Assembly: GCA_002502605.1 (NCBI GenBank)
Contig: DAPR01000084.1
Coordinates: forward strand, 1,935-14,853
Origin: Euryarchaeota archaeon UBA258
GTDB lineage: Archaea; Thermoplasmatota; Poseidoniia; Poseidoniales; Poseidoniaceae
Length of the DNA: 12,919 bases
Reading direction: 5' to 3'
Of the stretch, positions 1 through 5,693 are shown piece by piece. The notes under the pieces were generated by a model, which made no database searches, had not been told where the DNA came from, and worked only from the letters and a program-made list of their open reading frames with translations. Positions within the stretch are counted from its first letter, which is position 1. Each line of letters opens with the position of its first letter. The position numbers were made by a program, and so were the translations under genes.

Positions 1-206
1 TCTGAGTCTGACGTTTCATTGGCATCATGCGGGAAGGCATCGCTGTTATCGCCCACACCGTCGCCGTCAGAATCCATCGATTCAGTGGCATCCGTTGGGA
101 ACACATCGCTGTTATCACCAACACCATCTCCATCGCTGTCCATCCATTCTCCAGCATTGTTCGGGAATGCATCGCCTGTGTCGCTGTAGCCATCGCCATC
201 CATATC
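1..206 (-). repeat. 66-bp tandem repeat encoding thrombospondin type-3-like calcium-binding units
   Basis: From residue 514 the protein repeats every 22 residues (66 bp): units start at residues 514, 536, 558 and 580, the last cut by the window edge. Each unit has a DxDGDG-type calcium loop followed by an Asp/Phe/Pro linker, as in DSDGDGVGDNSDVFP. A longer, cysteine-containing unit (residues 485-513) precedes them. In this family Asp side chains bind calcium and stiffen a stalk between the globular head and the cell surface. The number of further units cannot be seen. Confidence 0.88.
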
Positions 207-1745
207 AGGGCAGCCGATGAGGTCAACCGTCGAAGTCCCAGCCTGGTTTAGACAATCGTCCTGATCGTTGAGCACACCGTCCATGTCGACATCATCGGGG
301 GAGATGAAGAGGAAGCCTATGCCGAGGTCTTGCTGGGCACCGTTCTCACCCGAGATGCTCATGTTGACGTGTTCTGCCACGCTGCCTGCGGAAGGTGTTT
401 CCACCACGATCGTGGTGTCGTTGAGCACCTTCCCCGTCACCGAGCCGTAGCCTTCGAAGTTGACCGTCACCTCTTGATTGAGGTACATGCCGCTTGATTT
501 GTTGGCGTACTTGAGGACATCATTGGTTTCGTCGCGGTAGGCGATGTGGATCATGTTGTTCGTGTCCACGAAAATATCGTTGTACGAGCCGACATTTCCG
601 GGGCTGTCAACCGTCGTGGTGGCCCAAGTTTGGCCTTGTACCATCATTCTGTGAAGAAGGTCGTCGCTTCCGCTGTCGTAGGCCGAGGCGTGGATGGTGC
701 CGAGGTCATCGGTTTGCATACGGAACTCACCAGCTCCACCCGAGGTAGCGGTGCGACTCCATGCAGACCCTGAATAGCCAGTAGCGTGTTTGTACTCGCC
801 CCCTGAAGCATCTGTGCGGTAGAGCACATGCAACGTGTTGTCGTGGTCCACGGCAATACCGCTGCCGTAGCCAACGCCGTTTCCTCCATCAACGGTGTAC
901 TTCTGCCACGAACCGCTGACGTTGGAAGCGATCATTTGGTTCCTGTTGGCGTGATGACGGTAGGTGACGTGAACGTAACCGTCGTTGTCGATGGCAATGG
1001 AGGCGTCGCAGCCAATGTAGGTGCTTGATGTATCCAGGGCTTGCGTTTGCCAGGAAGACCCGTCGTGGTAAGCCAGCATTGCAGCGTTGCACAGGTAACC
1101 CGCCCGTGCATACGCGATGTGCGGGCGGTCACTGGCATCCAGGACAAGTCGAACTTGGTCGTATTGAGCGCTGCTGTCGAGGCGTTGTGTCGTCCAATCA
1201 GAACCGTTGAAGAACGAATATTCGAGGTAACCAGAGGTGCCGTCTCGCTGAACAAAATAGGCCACGTGGAGATTGTCGTTGCTGTCAACGGCCATGTCGG
1301 CAGAGCGGCATGTGGGACAACTGCGGATTTCATTGTGGCTCCACGAACCACCGTTGGAATACTGGTGCCAAAGTTTGTTTTCTTTGTAGTTCACATGCAC
1401 GATGTGAACCGTTCCGTTGCTGTCAACGGCGACCGTTGGAGCAACGCCGCTGCCGTCAACGTAGTTGATGGTGTCCGTGGTCCACGTGTAAGCCTCCCCG
1501 TCGTCGGTGACGTTCTTGTACGCCATGTCAAGGAAGCCGCTTCCTGTAATGGTGATTTCTTCACCGCCGGTCGTCCATCCATTGACTGGACTCACGCTGT
1601 AGGTTGTGGTGCGTTCACCAGCTGCGTGAGCCTCTTGAGAAAATGAGGATTGTGCATCCGATTGTTGACTGTCATCGAACAAAAGAGATGGGGTCAGAAT
1701 CGCCCCTAGTAACAGTGTTGTAACCAATAGGGTACTGCGTATCAT
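1..1745 (-). CDS. Secreted propeller / IPT-TIG / thrombospondin type-3 repeat protein (partial, C-terminus beyond left edge)
   Basis: One frame stays open from the ATG at 1745 to the left edge (581 residues visible, no stop). An in-frame TAG lies upstream and no other start follows it, so this start is well supported. Residues 1-23 form a signal peptide or N-terminal anchor (short basic start, then a Leu-rich stretch). Residues 48-72 match the first strands of an IPT/TIG domain (VSPVNGWTTGGEEITITGSG). Residues 84-417 carry seven units of about 48 residues, each with a hydrophobic-Asp-x5-His core and a Trp- or aromatic-led strand, as in a seven-bladed propeller. Residues 420-481 look like the missing second half of the IPT/TIG domain. 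From 485 on come Asp-rich thrombospondin type-3-like calcium-binding repeats. Several N-x-S/T sites and Cys pairs (143/146, 219/246) fit an extracellular protein. The likely role is cell-surface adhesion or polymer binding; no catalytic motif is visible. The ligand is unknown. Confidence 0.9.
   Translation of the reverse strand, partial: MIRSTLLVTTLLLGAILTPSLLFDDSQQSDAQSSFSQEAHAAGERTTTYSVSPVNGWTTGGEEITITGSGFLDMAYKNVTDDGEAYTWTTDTINYVDGSGVAPTVAVDSNGTVHIVHVNYKENKLWHQYSNGGSWSHNEIRSCPTCRSADMAVDSNDNLHVAYFVQRDGTSGYLEYSFFNGSDWTTQRLDSSAQYDQVRLVLDASDRPHIAYARAGYLCNAAMLAYHDGSSWQTQALDTSSTYIGCDASIAIDNDGYVHVTYRHHANRNQMIASNVSGSWQKYTVDGGNGVGYGSGIAVDHDNTLHVLYRTDASGGEYKHATGYSGSAWSRTATSGGAGEFRMQTDDLGTIHASAYDSGSDDLLHRMMVQGQTWATTTVDSPGNVGSYNDIFVDTNNMIHIAYRDETNDVLKYANKSSGMYLNQEVTVNFEGYGSVTGKVLNDTTIVVETPSAGSVAEHVNMSISGENGAQQDLGIGFLFISPDDVDMDGVLNDQDDCLNQAGTSTVDLIGCPDMDGDGYSDTGDAFPNNAGEWMDSDGDGVGDNSDVFPTDATESMDSDGDGVGDNSDAFPHDANETSDS
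495..1496 (-). repeat. Seven propeller blades in the secreted protein (residues 84-417)
   Basis: The motif Asp-x5-His occurs seven times, with Asp at residues 108, 154, 203, 253, 300, 346 and 394 and His at 114, 160, 209, 259, 306, 352 and 400. Spacing is 46 to 50 residues. Each unit has the pattern AVDsngtvHvaY, then a variable stretch, then an aromatic strand such as SWQTQALD or DWTTQRLD. Seven units of this length fit one closed seven-bladed beta-propeller. The repeats are diverged at the DNA level, so they are old. The blade count is read directly; the fold is inferred. Confidence 0.8.
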
Positions 1746-1763
1746 ACCTCTATGGTTTTGAAT

Positions 1764-1776
1764 CTTCTAAAAGAAG
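1764..1776 (-). promoter_or_regulatory. Candidate TATA element for the secreted-protein gene
   Basis: The minus strand reads CTTCTTTTAGAAG, a short palindrome whose centre lies about 25 bases upstream of the ATG at 1745. That spacing is what an archaeal TATA box would need for a leaderless or nearly leaderless transcript. A further AT-rich block (1793-1809) is a second candidate and would give a leader of roughly 25 bases. No transcript data were available to choose between them. Confidence 0.35.
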
Positions 1777-1792
1777 CCGTCGCCTCCTAACC

Positions 1793-1823
1793 ATTTTTAT
1801 TGTAAAAATCAAGTTTGATTTTT
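1793..1823. promoter_or_regulatory. Two overlapping perfect AT-rich palindromes between two minus-strand genes
   Basis: ATTTTTA-TTG-TAAAAAT (1793-1809) and AAAAATCAA-GT-TTGATTTTT (1804-1823) are both perfect inverted repeats and share the AAAAAT at 1804-1809, so only one can form at a time in RNA. They start four bases after the stop codon of the membrane protease and precede the secreted-protein gene. They could be a T-run terminator for the first gene, an operator for the second, or both. The symmetry is read directly; the role is inferred. Confidence 0.45.
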
Positions 1824-1826
1824 GGG

Positions 1827-2762
1827 TCAAAAGAAGTGAGCAATTATTTCTAGAAGTTCGATTGGTTTCCAAACACCCATAAAATAAGAAATTGCGAGGA
1901 TCGCAAACACCGATATCACACCATAGAACACATTCTCATTCCAATCCTTTACTTTAGCACCGTCCAAAGGACCCCATGGAATCATGTTGAACAGACCAAG
2001 AACGAGGTTTGCTCCAATCCAAAAGACCCCTGCATCGATGAGCATTTGTTGCCAGATGAGTGTACCTCCATACAGGTATCCTGTTGCATCGGTGGGTAGT
2101 GTGGCATCAAAGGCCCCGGTGAGGCCAAGAATGACGCCCCAAATTGGGATGCCGATCAAGAACAGCCCAAAATTCACAAGAGGCCCTGCGACCGCAATGT
2201 GACCGTTTTGCCGCCGAGTAACAACGCCAGCAACCATCACCGCACCTGGGGCCATGAAGAGGAATCCAAGGAAGAATGAAAGAAATAAGCCGAATCTCAA
2301 ACCACTCGGATCGGCCCGGAACTCTGCCCAACATCCATTCTTTTTGGCGATGATTTTGTGGCCAATTTCGTGCAGTAAAAAGGCGGGTCCTACAGCAAGC
2401 AGCATCACAGGCATAGCGAGAAGAAGTTGAATGATCCATGAAGAAAGGGAGGTTGAAAGGAGAGCCCCAAGGCCTCCTACCCACATGAAACCGAGAGCGA
2501 GGGTGAACGCTGCGGTGGCAAGACGGAGGTGTTTTTTCTCTTCCTCACTGAAATGCCAAATACCCCCTGTGTGCATTGCTGCAGGTTTATTGGGTTGAAG
2601 TCCCATAAATTGGGCAAGAAGGGGATTCAAGCCTTGATTCCCGTTCAGTTCGAAATGGAGGGTTCCATCGTTGCTCTGGCGTGCATGAACGCGATGGACT
2701 TTCGGGCGCTGCTTGAACGGGTCGTCATCGAGGATGTCCGCTCTCGGGTCTCGACCTGCCAT
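1827..2762 (-). CDS. Membrane zinc metalloprotease, M50 / site-2-protease family
   Basis: This 311-residue protein has a hydrophilic N-terminal region (1-78) and about six hydrophobic segments. HEIGH at 131-135, at the end of a membrane segment, is the zinc-binding and catalytic HExxH motif. NMIPWGPLDG at 259-268 matches the conserved NxxPxxPLDG motif, whose Asp (267) is the third zinc ligand. GHIAVAGPLVNFGL (187-200) matches the family's internal Gly-Pro/Asn motif. Site-2 proteases cut membrane-spanning substrates within the bilayer, often releasing regulators or clearing signal-peptide remnants. No PDZ or CBS domain is seen. ATG 2762 is the first ATG after an upstream in-frame stop. The gene is divergent from the zinc-motif gene at 2845 and lies upstream, on the same strand, of the secreted-protein gene. 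The substrate is unknown. Confidence 0.9.
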   Translation of the reverse strand: MAGRDPRADILDDDPFKQRPKVHRVHARQSNDGTLHFELNGNQGLNPLLAQFMGLQPNKPAAMHTGGIWHFSEEEKKHLRLATAAFTLALGFMWVGGLGALLSTSLSSWIIQLLLAMPVMLLAVGPAFLLHEIGHKIIAKKNGCWAEFRADPSGLRFGLFLSFFLGFLFMAPGAVMVAGVVTRRQNGHIAVAGPLVNFGLFLIGIPIWGVILGLTGAFDATLPTDATGYLYGGTLIWQQMLIDAGVFWIGANLVLGLFNMIPWGPLDGAKVKDWNENVFYGVISVFAILAISYFMGVWKPIELLEIIAHFF

Positions 2763-2844
2763 GGTAGGTGTTTCGCCCGATACAATTTGAAGCCTCGCGT
2801 CCGAAGGTTGATGCGGTTACGGCCACACCTCATGGTGAGCCCCC
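2763..2844. promoter_or_regulatory. Divergent promoter region with TATA-like element and Shine-Dalgarno site
   Basis: This 82-base gap separates two divergent genes. On the minus strand AAATTGTAT (around 2780-2788) is centred about 23 bases before the protease ATG, which fits a leaderless archaeal promoter; no Shine-Dalgarno sequence precedes that ATG. On the plus strand GGTGA at 2834-2838 lies six bases before ATG 2845 and matches the archaeal anti-Shine-Dalgarno complement, so the plus gene probably has a leader. The promoter assignment is inference. Confidence 0.4.
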
Positions 2845-3513
2845 ATGTCAATGCCTAGGCGAGCCATGAAAGAAATGGGATTTCAAGCGTGTTGTTTATT
2901 GTGTGATGCACCTGATGAAAAGGGGGTTCAGCAATGCAAAACATGCATCAGCCACCACCGTACTGTACGTGATCAAATTGCAAAGGCACCTGCGGACGAT
3001 TCCTTGATTCAATTTGCAAAGGAGATCTTGATGATGGCAGCGGCGCCACATCAGTATGATCATGATGAAGTTCACGGCCCAGCACTTGTTCGCCAACAGC
3101 AACTTGCTGCAGCTCTTACCGAACGCAAACCTTTGCCAAAGAGCGAAGATGTTGTAGAAGTGTTTGACAAAATGCGCGCCAGTAAATCCTTTGTTGATGA
3201 ATCAGAGAATGTTCTTGAGGGAAAACAAGGCATGGTTGAAGCGATGTATGTCGACCAAGAACAATTGGACAATTATGGTGCACGAACGGTGCCCAGTCGG
3301 CCCATTGAACCTGTTGATCGTAGAGATCGCGTAGGGGAAGATACTGAATTGACAGATCGTCTTGAAGCGGCCACTCAAGCCCAATCGGCACCAGAAGAAC
3401 TTGTTGAAGTTGTGGAAGAACAGGTCTTTGAAGAGCGTCAACAGAAGCGTGCTGCTTGGCAAAACACGCTGTCTGATGTGAAGGATTTGCTTGATGAAGA
3501 CCTCGATATATGA
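2845..3513 (+). CDS. Unrecognised protein with N-terminal four-cysteine zinc motif and acidic C-terminal tail
   Basis: The protein is 222 residues. Its N-terminus has C17-x2-C20 and C31-x2-C34 followed by two His (37-38), a spacing typical of a small zinc ribbon or treble clef. The rest is hydrophilic and probably largely helical, rich in Glu, Gln and Asp, with an acidic end (VKDLLDEDLDI). No membrane segment or catalytic motif is visible. The start at 2845 is favoured by GGTGA six bases upstream; ATGs at 2851, 2866 and 2875 are in-frame alternatives that keep all four Cys. I do not recognise the family. A zinc-dependent adaptor or nucleic-acid-associated role is possible but unproven. It is convergent with AlaX and divergent from the membrane protease. 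Confidence 0.75.
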   Translation: MSMPRRAMKEMGFQACCLLCDAPDEKGVQQCKTCISHHRTVRDQIAKAPADDSLIQFAKEILMMAAAPHQYDHDEVHGPALVRQQQLAAALTERKPLPKSEDVVEVFDKMRASKSFVDESENVLEGKQGMVEAMYVDQEQLDNYGARTVPSRPIEPVDRRDRVGEDTELTDRLEAATQAQSAPEELVEVVEEQVFEERQQKRAAWQNTLSDVKDLLDEDLDI

Positions 3514-3599
3514 TTTTTATCAATTTGTCAACTCTTTGGCAATTATTATAATTCTTTTTCGATTTGTAAATGAGGGTTTGTGGCATCTCACATCTCTGC
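3514..3599. terminator. T-rich convergent intergenic region
   Basis: The 86 bases between two convergent stop codons are AT-rich. On the plus strand there are T5 runs at 3515-3519 and 3555-3559, the kind of U-tract that ends transcription in archaea without a strong hairpin. No T-run of that kind was seen on the minus strand for AlaX, and no convincing stem-loop was found. Confidence 0.4.
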
Positions 3600-4361
3600 T
3601 TAGAGTGTTGCCTGTTTTGGTGATATGTTGATGACGGGTTGATGGAGATCATAAGAGAAGCGTTGGGTCCCCTTTCCTTTCGATTTCTTTCCGAGAAAGT
3701 TGACTTCTCCAATCTCACCGAGTTGTTGGACATGGGTGCCAGCACACGGGCATAGGTCGAATCCATCATCGATTTTCACCACTCGAAGTTCTCGAACACT
3801 TGATGGGAGAAGGTCCATGTTCGTTCGTTCTGGAGGCATGATTTCATTGACCTCTTCACGCGTCATAACCGTATCTGTAACCGGTAGGTTTTGAGCAATG
3901 ATTTCGTTCGCACGTTCCACTAAGGAATTCAGCATATTTTCGTCAAAGGCGATTGGATTGAAATCAATTCGTGAGCGATCGCTGTGAATTTGGTTGCCAA
4001 CCGTCCGTGCTCCATCAAACATCTCGTACACAAGACCGGACATCAGATGTTGTGCCGTGTGCATGCGCATGTGGGCGTGGCGTCGTTCCCAATCGATGCT
4101 TCCTTTAATTTCGTCACCGACGCTGAATTGGTGGCCTTCACCAACTGTGTGCATGACACCATCTCGTCCCCTCACCTCTGATACTTGGACTGGACCATTT
4201 GGTCCAAAGAGAGTGCCTGTATCCCAATTTTGTCCGCCACCAAGCGGGTAGAATAGGGTTCGATCAAGGACGACATGCTCCTGATGAATTTCTGTCACAA
4301 CTGCTGAAAAGTGTTGATAGTAACCTGCTTCGATGCTTTCGAGGTAGAGCTTTGTTGTCAT
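3600..4361 (-). CDS. alaX: AlaX-type alanyl-tRNA editing hydrolase
   Basis: AlaX proteins are free-standing copies of the AlaRS editing domain; they hydrolyse Ser- or Gly-tRNA(Ala) in the cytoplasm and so prevent mistranslation. This one has 253 residues, the size of the medium (AlaX-M) class. YPLGGGQNWDTG (39-50) is the glycine-rich motif that this class has and the short class lacks. The zinc site is complete: H101 and H105 in HTAQH, and C206 and H210 in CAGTH. The C-terminus (GKKSKGKGTQRFSYDL) is the usual basic end of the domain. ATG 4361 overlaps the preceding gene's stop as ATGA, so translation is probably coupled. There is no AlaRS catalytic or tRNA-recognition domain, so it is not alaS. 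Being last in a redox operon is unusual. Confidence 0.95.
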   Translation of the reverse strand: MTTKLYLESIEAGYYQHFSAVVTEIHQEHVVLDRTLFYPLGGGQNWDTGTLFGPNGPVQVSEVRGRDGVMHTVGEGHQFSVGDEIKGSIDWERRHAHMRMHTAQHLMSGLVYEMFDGARTVGNQIHSDRSRIDFNPIAFDENMLNSLVERANEIIAQNLPVTDTVMTREEVNEIMPPERTNMDLLPSSVRELRVVKIDDGFDLCPCAGTHVQQLGEIGEVNFLGKKSKGKGTQRFSYDLHQPVINISPKQATL

Positions 4362-5080
4362 TTTGAAACCCCTGCGAGCCGCATCCCTTCGAGAATTTGT
4401 GCATCAATGGTGCGATGTTGGGCGGAAAAGGGTAGGTTGGAATGGATTTGCTCAATCCAACCATGATTCGGTTGCCAGTTAGGTGTGCCTTCAAACCAAA
4501 CTTCACTGAGTCCTTCGCTCCTGGAAAACGTCCATGCTGTTTCAGGAAGTGATTGACAATCGCTGGTTAATGCGGTGCCACCAAACCATGATGTGGTCAC
4601 TGTGGGTTCAACATACTCAATCATTGAATGTTCATCGACTGTGTGTTGCATTCCGCCGGGTGCTGATGGGATGTAGTGAGCCGAATTGATCACTCGATCA
4701 ACAATAATTGAGTCCTTGGATGCCCGTCCGCCGCCTTGAAATTCTACAATGAATTGATCGTTTTCAACCTTAATCGAGGTGATCCTTGTTTTTGTGTGAA
4801 TGGTTGTACCAGTGTGTGCCGCATTCATGGCCAGATGTTTGGTGAGCCATTCGCTGCGCAGGCCCCATCCTGGCTCGTTATCATCTGGTTTGAGAAACTT
4901 GAGTTGTTCCTCACTAACGTATGAGTTGAGAAGGGAGAGATCGTGTATGAACCCTGGTTGTCCACTTGGCATACCAACTTCAGCATGCAGTTCAATCAAG
5001 GATACTTTGCAATGATTGGAAAGATGCGATGCTGCGACCAAAGAGGCGATGGAACCGCCGATGAACAACACATGTTTCAT
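4358..5080 (-). CDS. Short FAD-type oxidoreductase, geranylgeranyl-reductase-like N-terminal half
   Basis: The protein has 240 residues. The start at ATG 5080 is chosen because it overlaps the ferredoxin stop as ATGA and puts the Rossmann strand right at the N-terminus (MKHVLFIGGSIASLVAASHL); a start at 5140 would lie deep inside the ferredoxin gene. The end of strand 2 carries the ribose-binding acid (E30), followed by GMPSGQPG, resembling the GxPxxCxG segment of geranylgeranyl reductases and related flavoproteins. Residues around 90-165 (WLTKHL, TRITSIKV, VINSAHY) follow the usual FAD-domain course. The nucleotide-binding motif is altered: G-G-S-I-A-S where GxGxxG is expected. The usual C-terminal GD motif and substrate domain seem absent, and family members are usually near 400 residues. 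The adjacent ferredoxin is a likely electron partner. The substrate is unknown. Confidence 0.82.
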   Translation of the reverse strand: MKHVLFIGGSIASLVAASHLSNHCKVSLIELHAEVGMPSGQPGFIHDLSLLNSYVSEEQLKFLKPDDNEPGWGLRSEWLTKHLAMNAAHTGTTIHTKTRITSIKVENDQFIVEFQGGGRASKDSIIVDRVINSAHYIPSAPGGMQHTVDEHSMIEYVEPTVTTSWFGGTALTSDCQSLPETAWTFSRSEGLSEVWFEGTPNWQPNHGWIEQIHSNLPFSAQHRTIDAQILEGMRLAGVSK

Positions 5081-5289
5081 GCTACAGCCTCGCGTTCTGG
5101 TTTTATCTCTAAGGCGAAAACAGGGCAAGAGGGGATGCATAATTCACAGTGTGTGCATCCAGCTTCATCGACAACAGCCAGTCGATCGATCAAGGTAAGA
5201 ACATTCACTGGACAGAGGGCAATGCATGCTGCACAACCAAAACATCGATCGTCATCAACAACGAACGTATGGTTCAGTTGTCGGCCCAT
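5077..5289 (-). CDS. 2[4Fe-4S] ferredoxin
   Basis: This 70-residue protein has two complete cluster motifs: C16-x2-C19-x2-C22-x3-C26-P and C45-x2-C48-x2-C51-x3-C55-P. The arrangement is the pseudo-symmetric bacterial-type ferredoxin fold, a soluble low-potential electron carrier. There is no extra zinc-binding N-terminus of the kind found in thermoacidophile ferredoxins. It is the first gene of the minus-strand operon, and its TGA overlaps the flavoprotein ATG, so the two proteins are probably made in a fixed ratio. In Methanosarcina a ferredoxin is the electron donor to geranylgeranyl reductase, which makes that pairing a reasonable model here. The leader just upstream holds a hairpin, and GAGGT directly abuts the ATG. 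Confidence 0.97.
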   Translation of the reverse strand: MGRQLNHTFVVDDDRCFGCAACIALCPVNVLTLIDRLAVVDEAGCTHCELCIPSCPVFALEIKPEREAVA

Positions 5290-5330
5290 ACCTCAACGAG
5301 GAGGTAAGGGTTCATCTTCCCTTCGTTGAG
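5290..5330 (-). promoter_or_regulatory. Structured leader of the ferredoxin operon
   Basis: On the minus strand CTCAACG (5330-5324) pairs with CGTTGAG (5298-5292), and inside it AAGGG (5323-5319) pairs with CCCTT (5310-5306) around an eight-base loop. The unpaired bulge (5305-5299) reads ACCTCCT, identical to the usual anti-Shine-Dalgarno string of 16S rRNA. A competing hairpin pairs ACCTC (5305-5301) with the GAGGT (5294-5290) that touches the start codon. The two folds share bases and exclude each other. The pairings are read directly; a regulatory switch is inference. Confidence 0.45.
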
Positions 5331-5345
5331 ATGAAATGATTTCAT
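5331..5345. promoter_or_regulatory. Perfect 15-base palindrome ATGAAAT-G-ATTTCAT
   Basis: Seven-base arms flank a single central G, directly next to the ferredoxin leader hairpin. TTTGTAAAA on the minus strand (5361-5353) is a TATA candidate that would put a transcription start near 5330, so the palindrome would lie between TATA and start, a good place for a repressor operator. This is inference from position and symmetry. Confidence 0.35.
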
Positions 5346-5693
5346 GTGGAGTTTTACAAATCTCAAACAAACTCAGCCGGAGAATATCTGCCAAGAAATA
5401 TATCACTGGATCAACCTAAAGATTTCTAGGAATATGGTTCGAATGGAAAGCAAATCATCGGGTTTTGGCTAAGAAAGAGGACGATGGTCGAACACCCCCT
5501 CATTTCCATTGGAGTAAATCTCGTTGATCTTGAGGAGGTATGACGTAGATAGGGGTGGATAGAAACGGAAGTATGCCCCGTAGAATATGGTCGCGACAAG
5601 CACATAATACTACCACACAAAACCATTGAGAAAAAAAGATCAGAATGAAGCAAAATCACTCCATAGGAAACAAAGGGGTCTGGGTCACAACGA

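Larger units (their letters stand above)
5290..5693. other. 404-base divergent intergenic region without a convincing gene
   Basis: The gap lies between the ferredoxin operon (leftward) and the nuclease gene (rightward). It holds the leader hairpin and palindrome described separately, a TATA-like AAATATATC at 5396-5404, which is readable in both directions, and a second TATA candidate near 5603-5610 (CATAATAC) that could serve the nuclease gene. AGGAGGT at 5533-5539 is followed at once by ATG-ACG-TAG, a two-codon open frame. GAGGAGGTA occurs twice (5298-5306 and 5532-5540). Longer frames across the gap lack protein-like composition. No tRNA fold was found. Confidence 0.5.

Noticed and set aside
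1..206. Regular repeat array that could be mistaken for CRISPR
   Set aside because: The 66-base units are contiguous coding repeats in one open frame, without unique spacers.
27..1646. Several open frames on both strands antisense to, or out of frame with, the secreted-protein gene (up to 201 residues)
   Set aside because: They mirror the GC-rich, repetitive codons of the real gene, contain no domain motif, and overlap a frame that is continuous with a signal peptide and clear repeats.
5077..5140. Upstream start at 5140 for the flavoprotein
   Set aside because: It would add 20 residues without Rossmann character and overlap the ferredoxin by over 60 bases; ATG 5080 gives the ATGA overlap and a normal N-terminal strand.
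5336..5419. Plus-strand frame of 27 codons after a Shine-Dalgarno-like string
   Set aside because: The spacing to AGGAGGT is about 30 bases, too far for initiation. Nothing supports it beyond being open; relatives would be needed to judge it.
5430..5450. GGTTCGAATGG resembling a tRNA T-loop
   Set aside because: The flanking bases do not form a T-stem on either strand, and no acceptor, D or anticodon arm could be placed around it.
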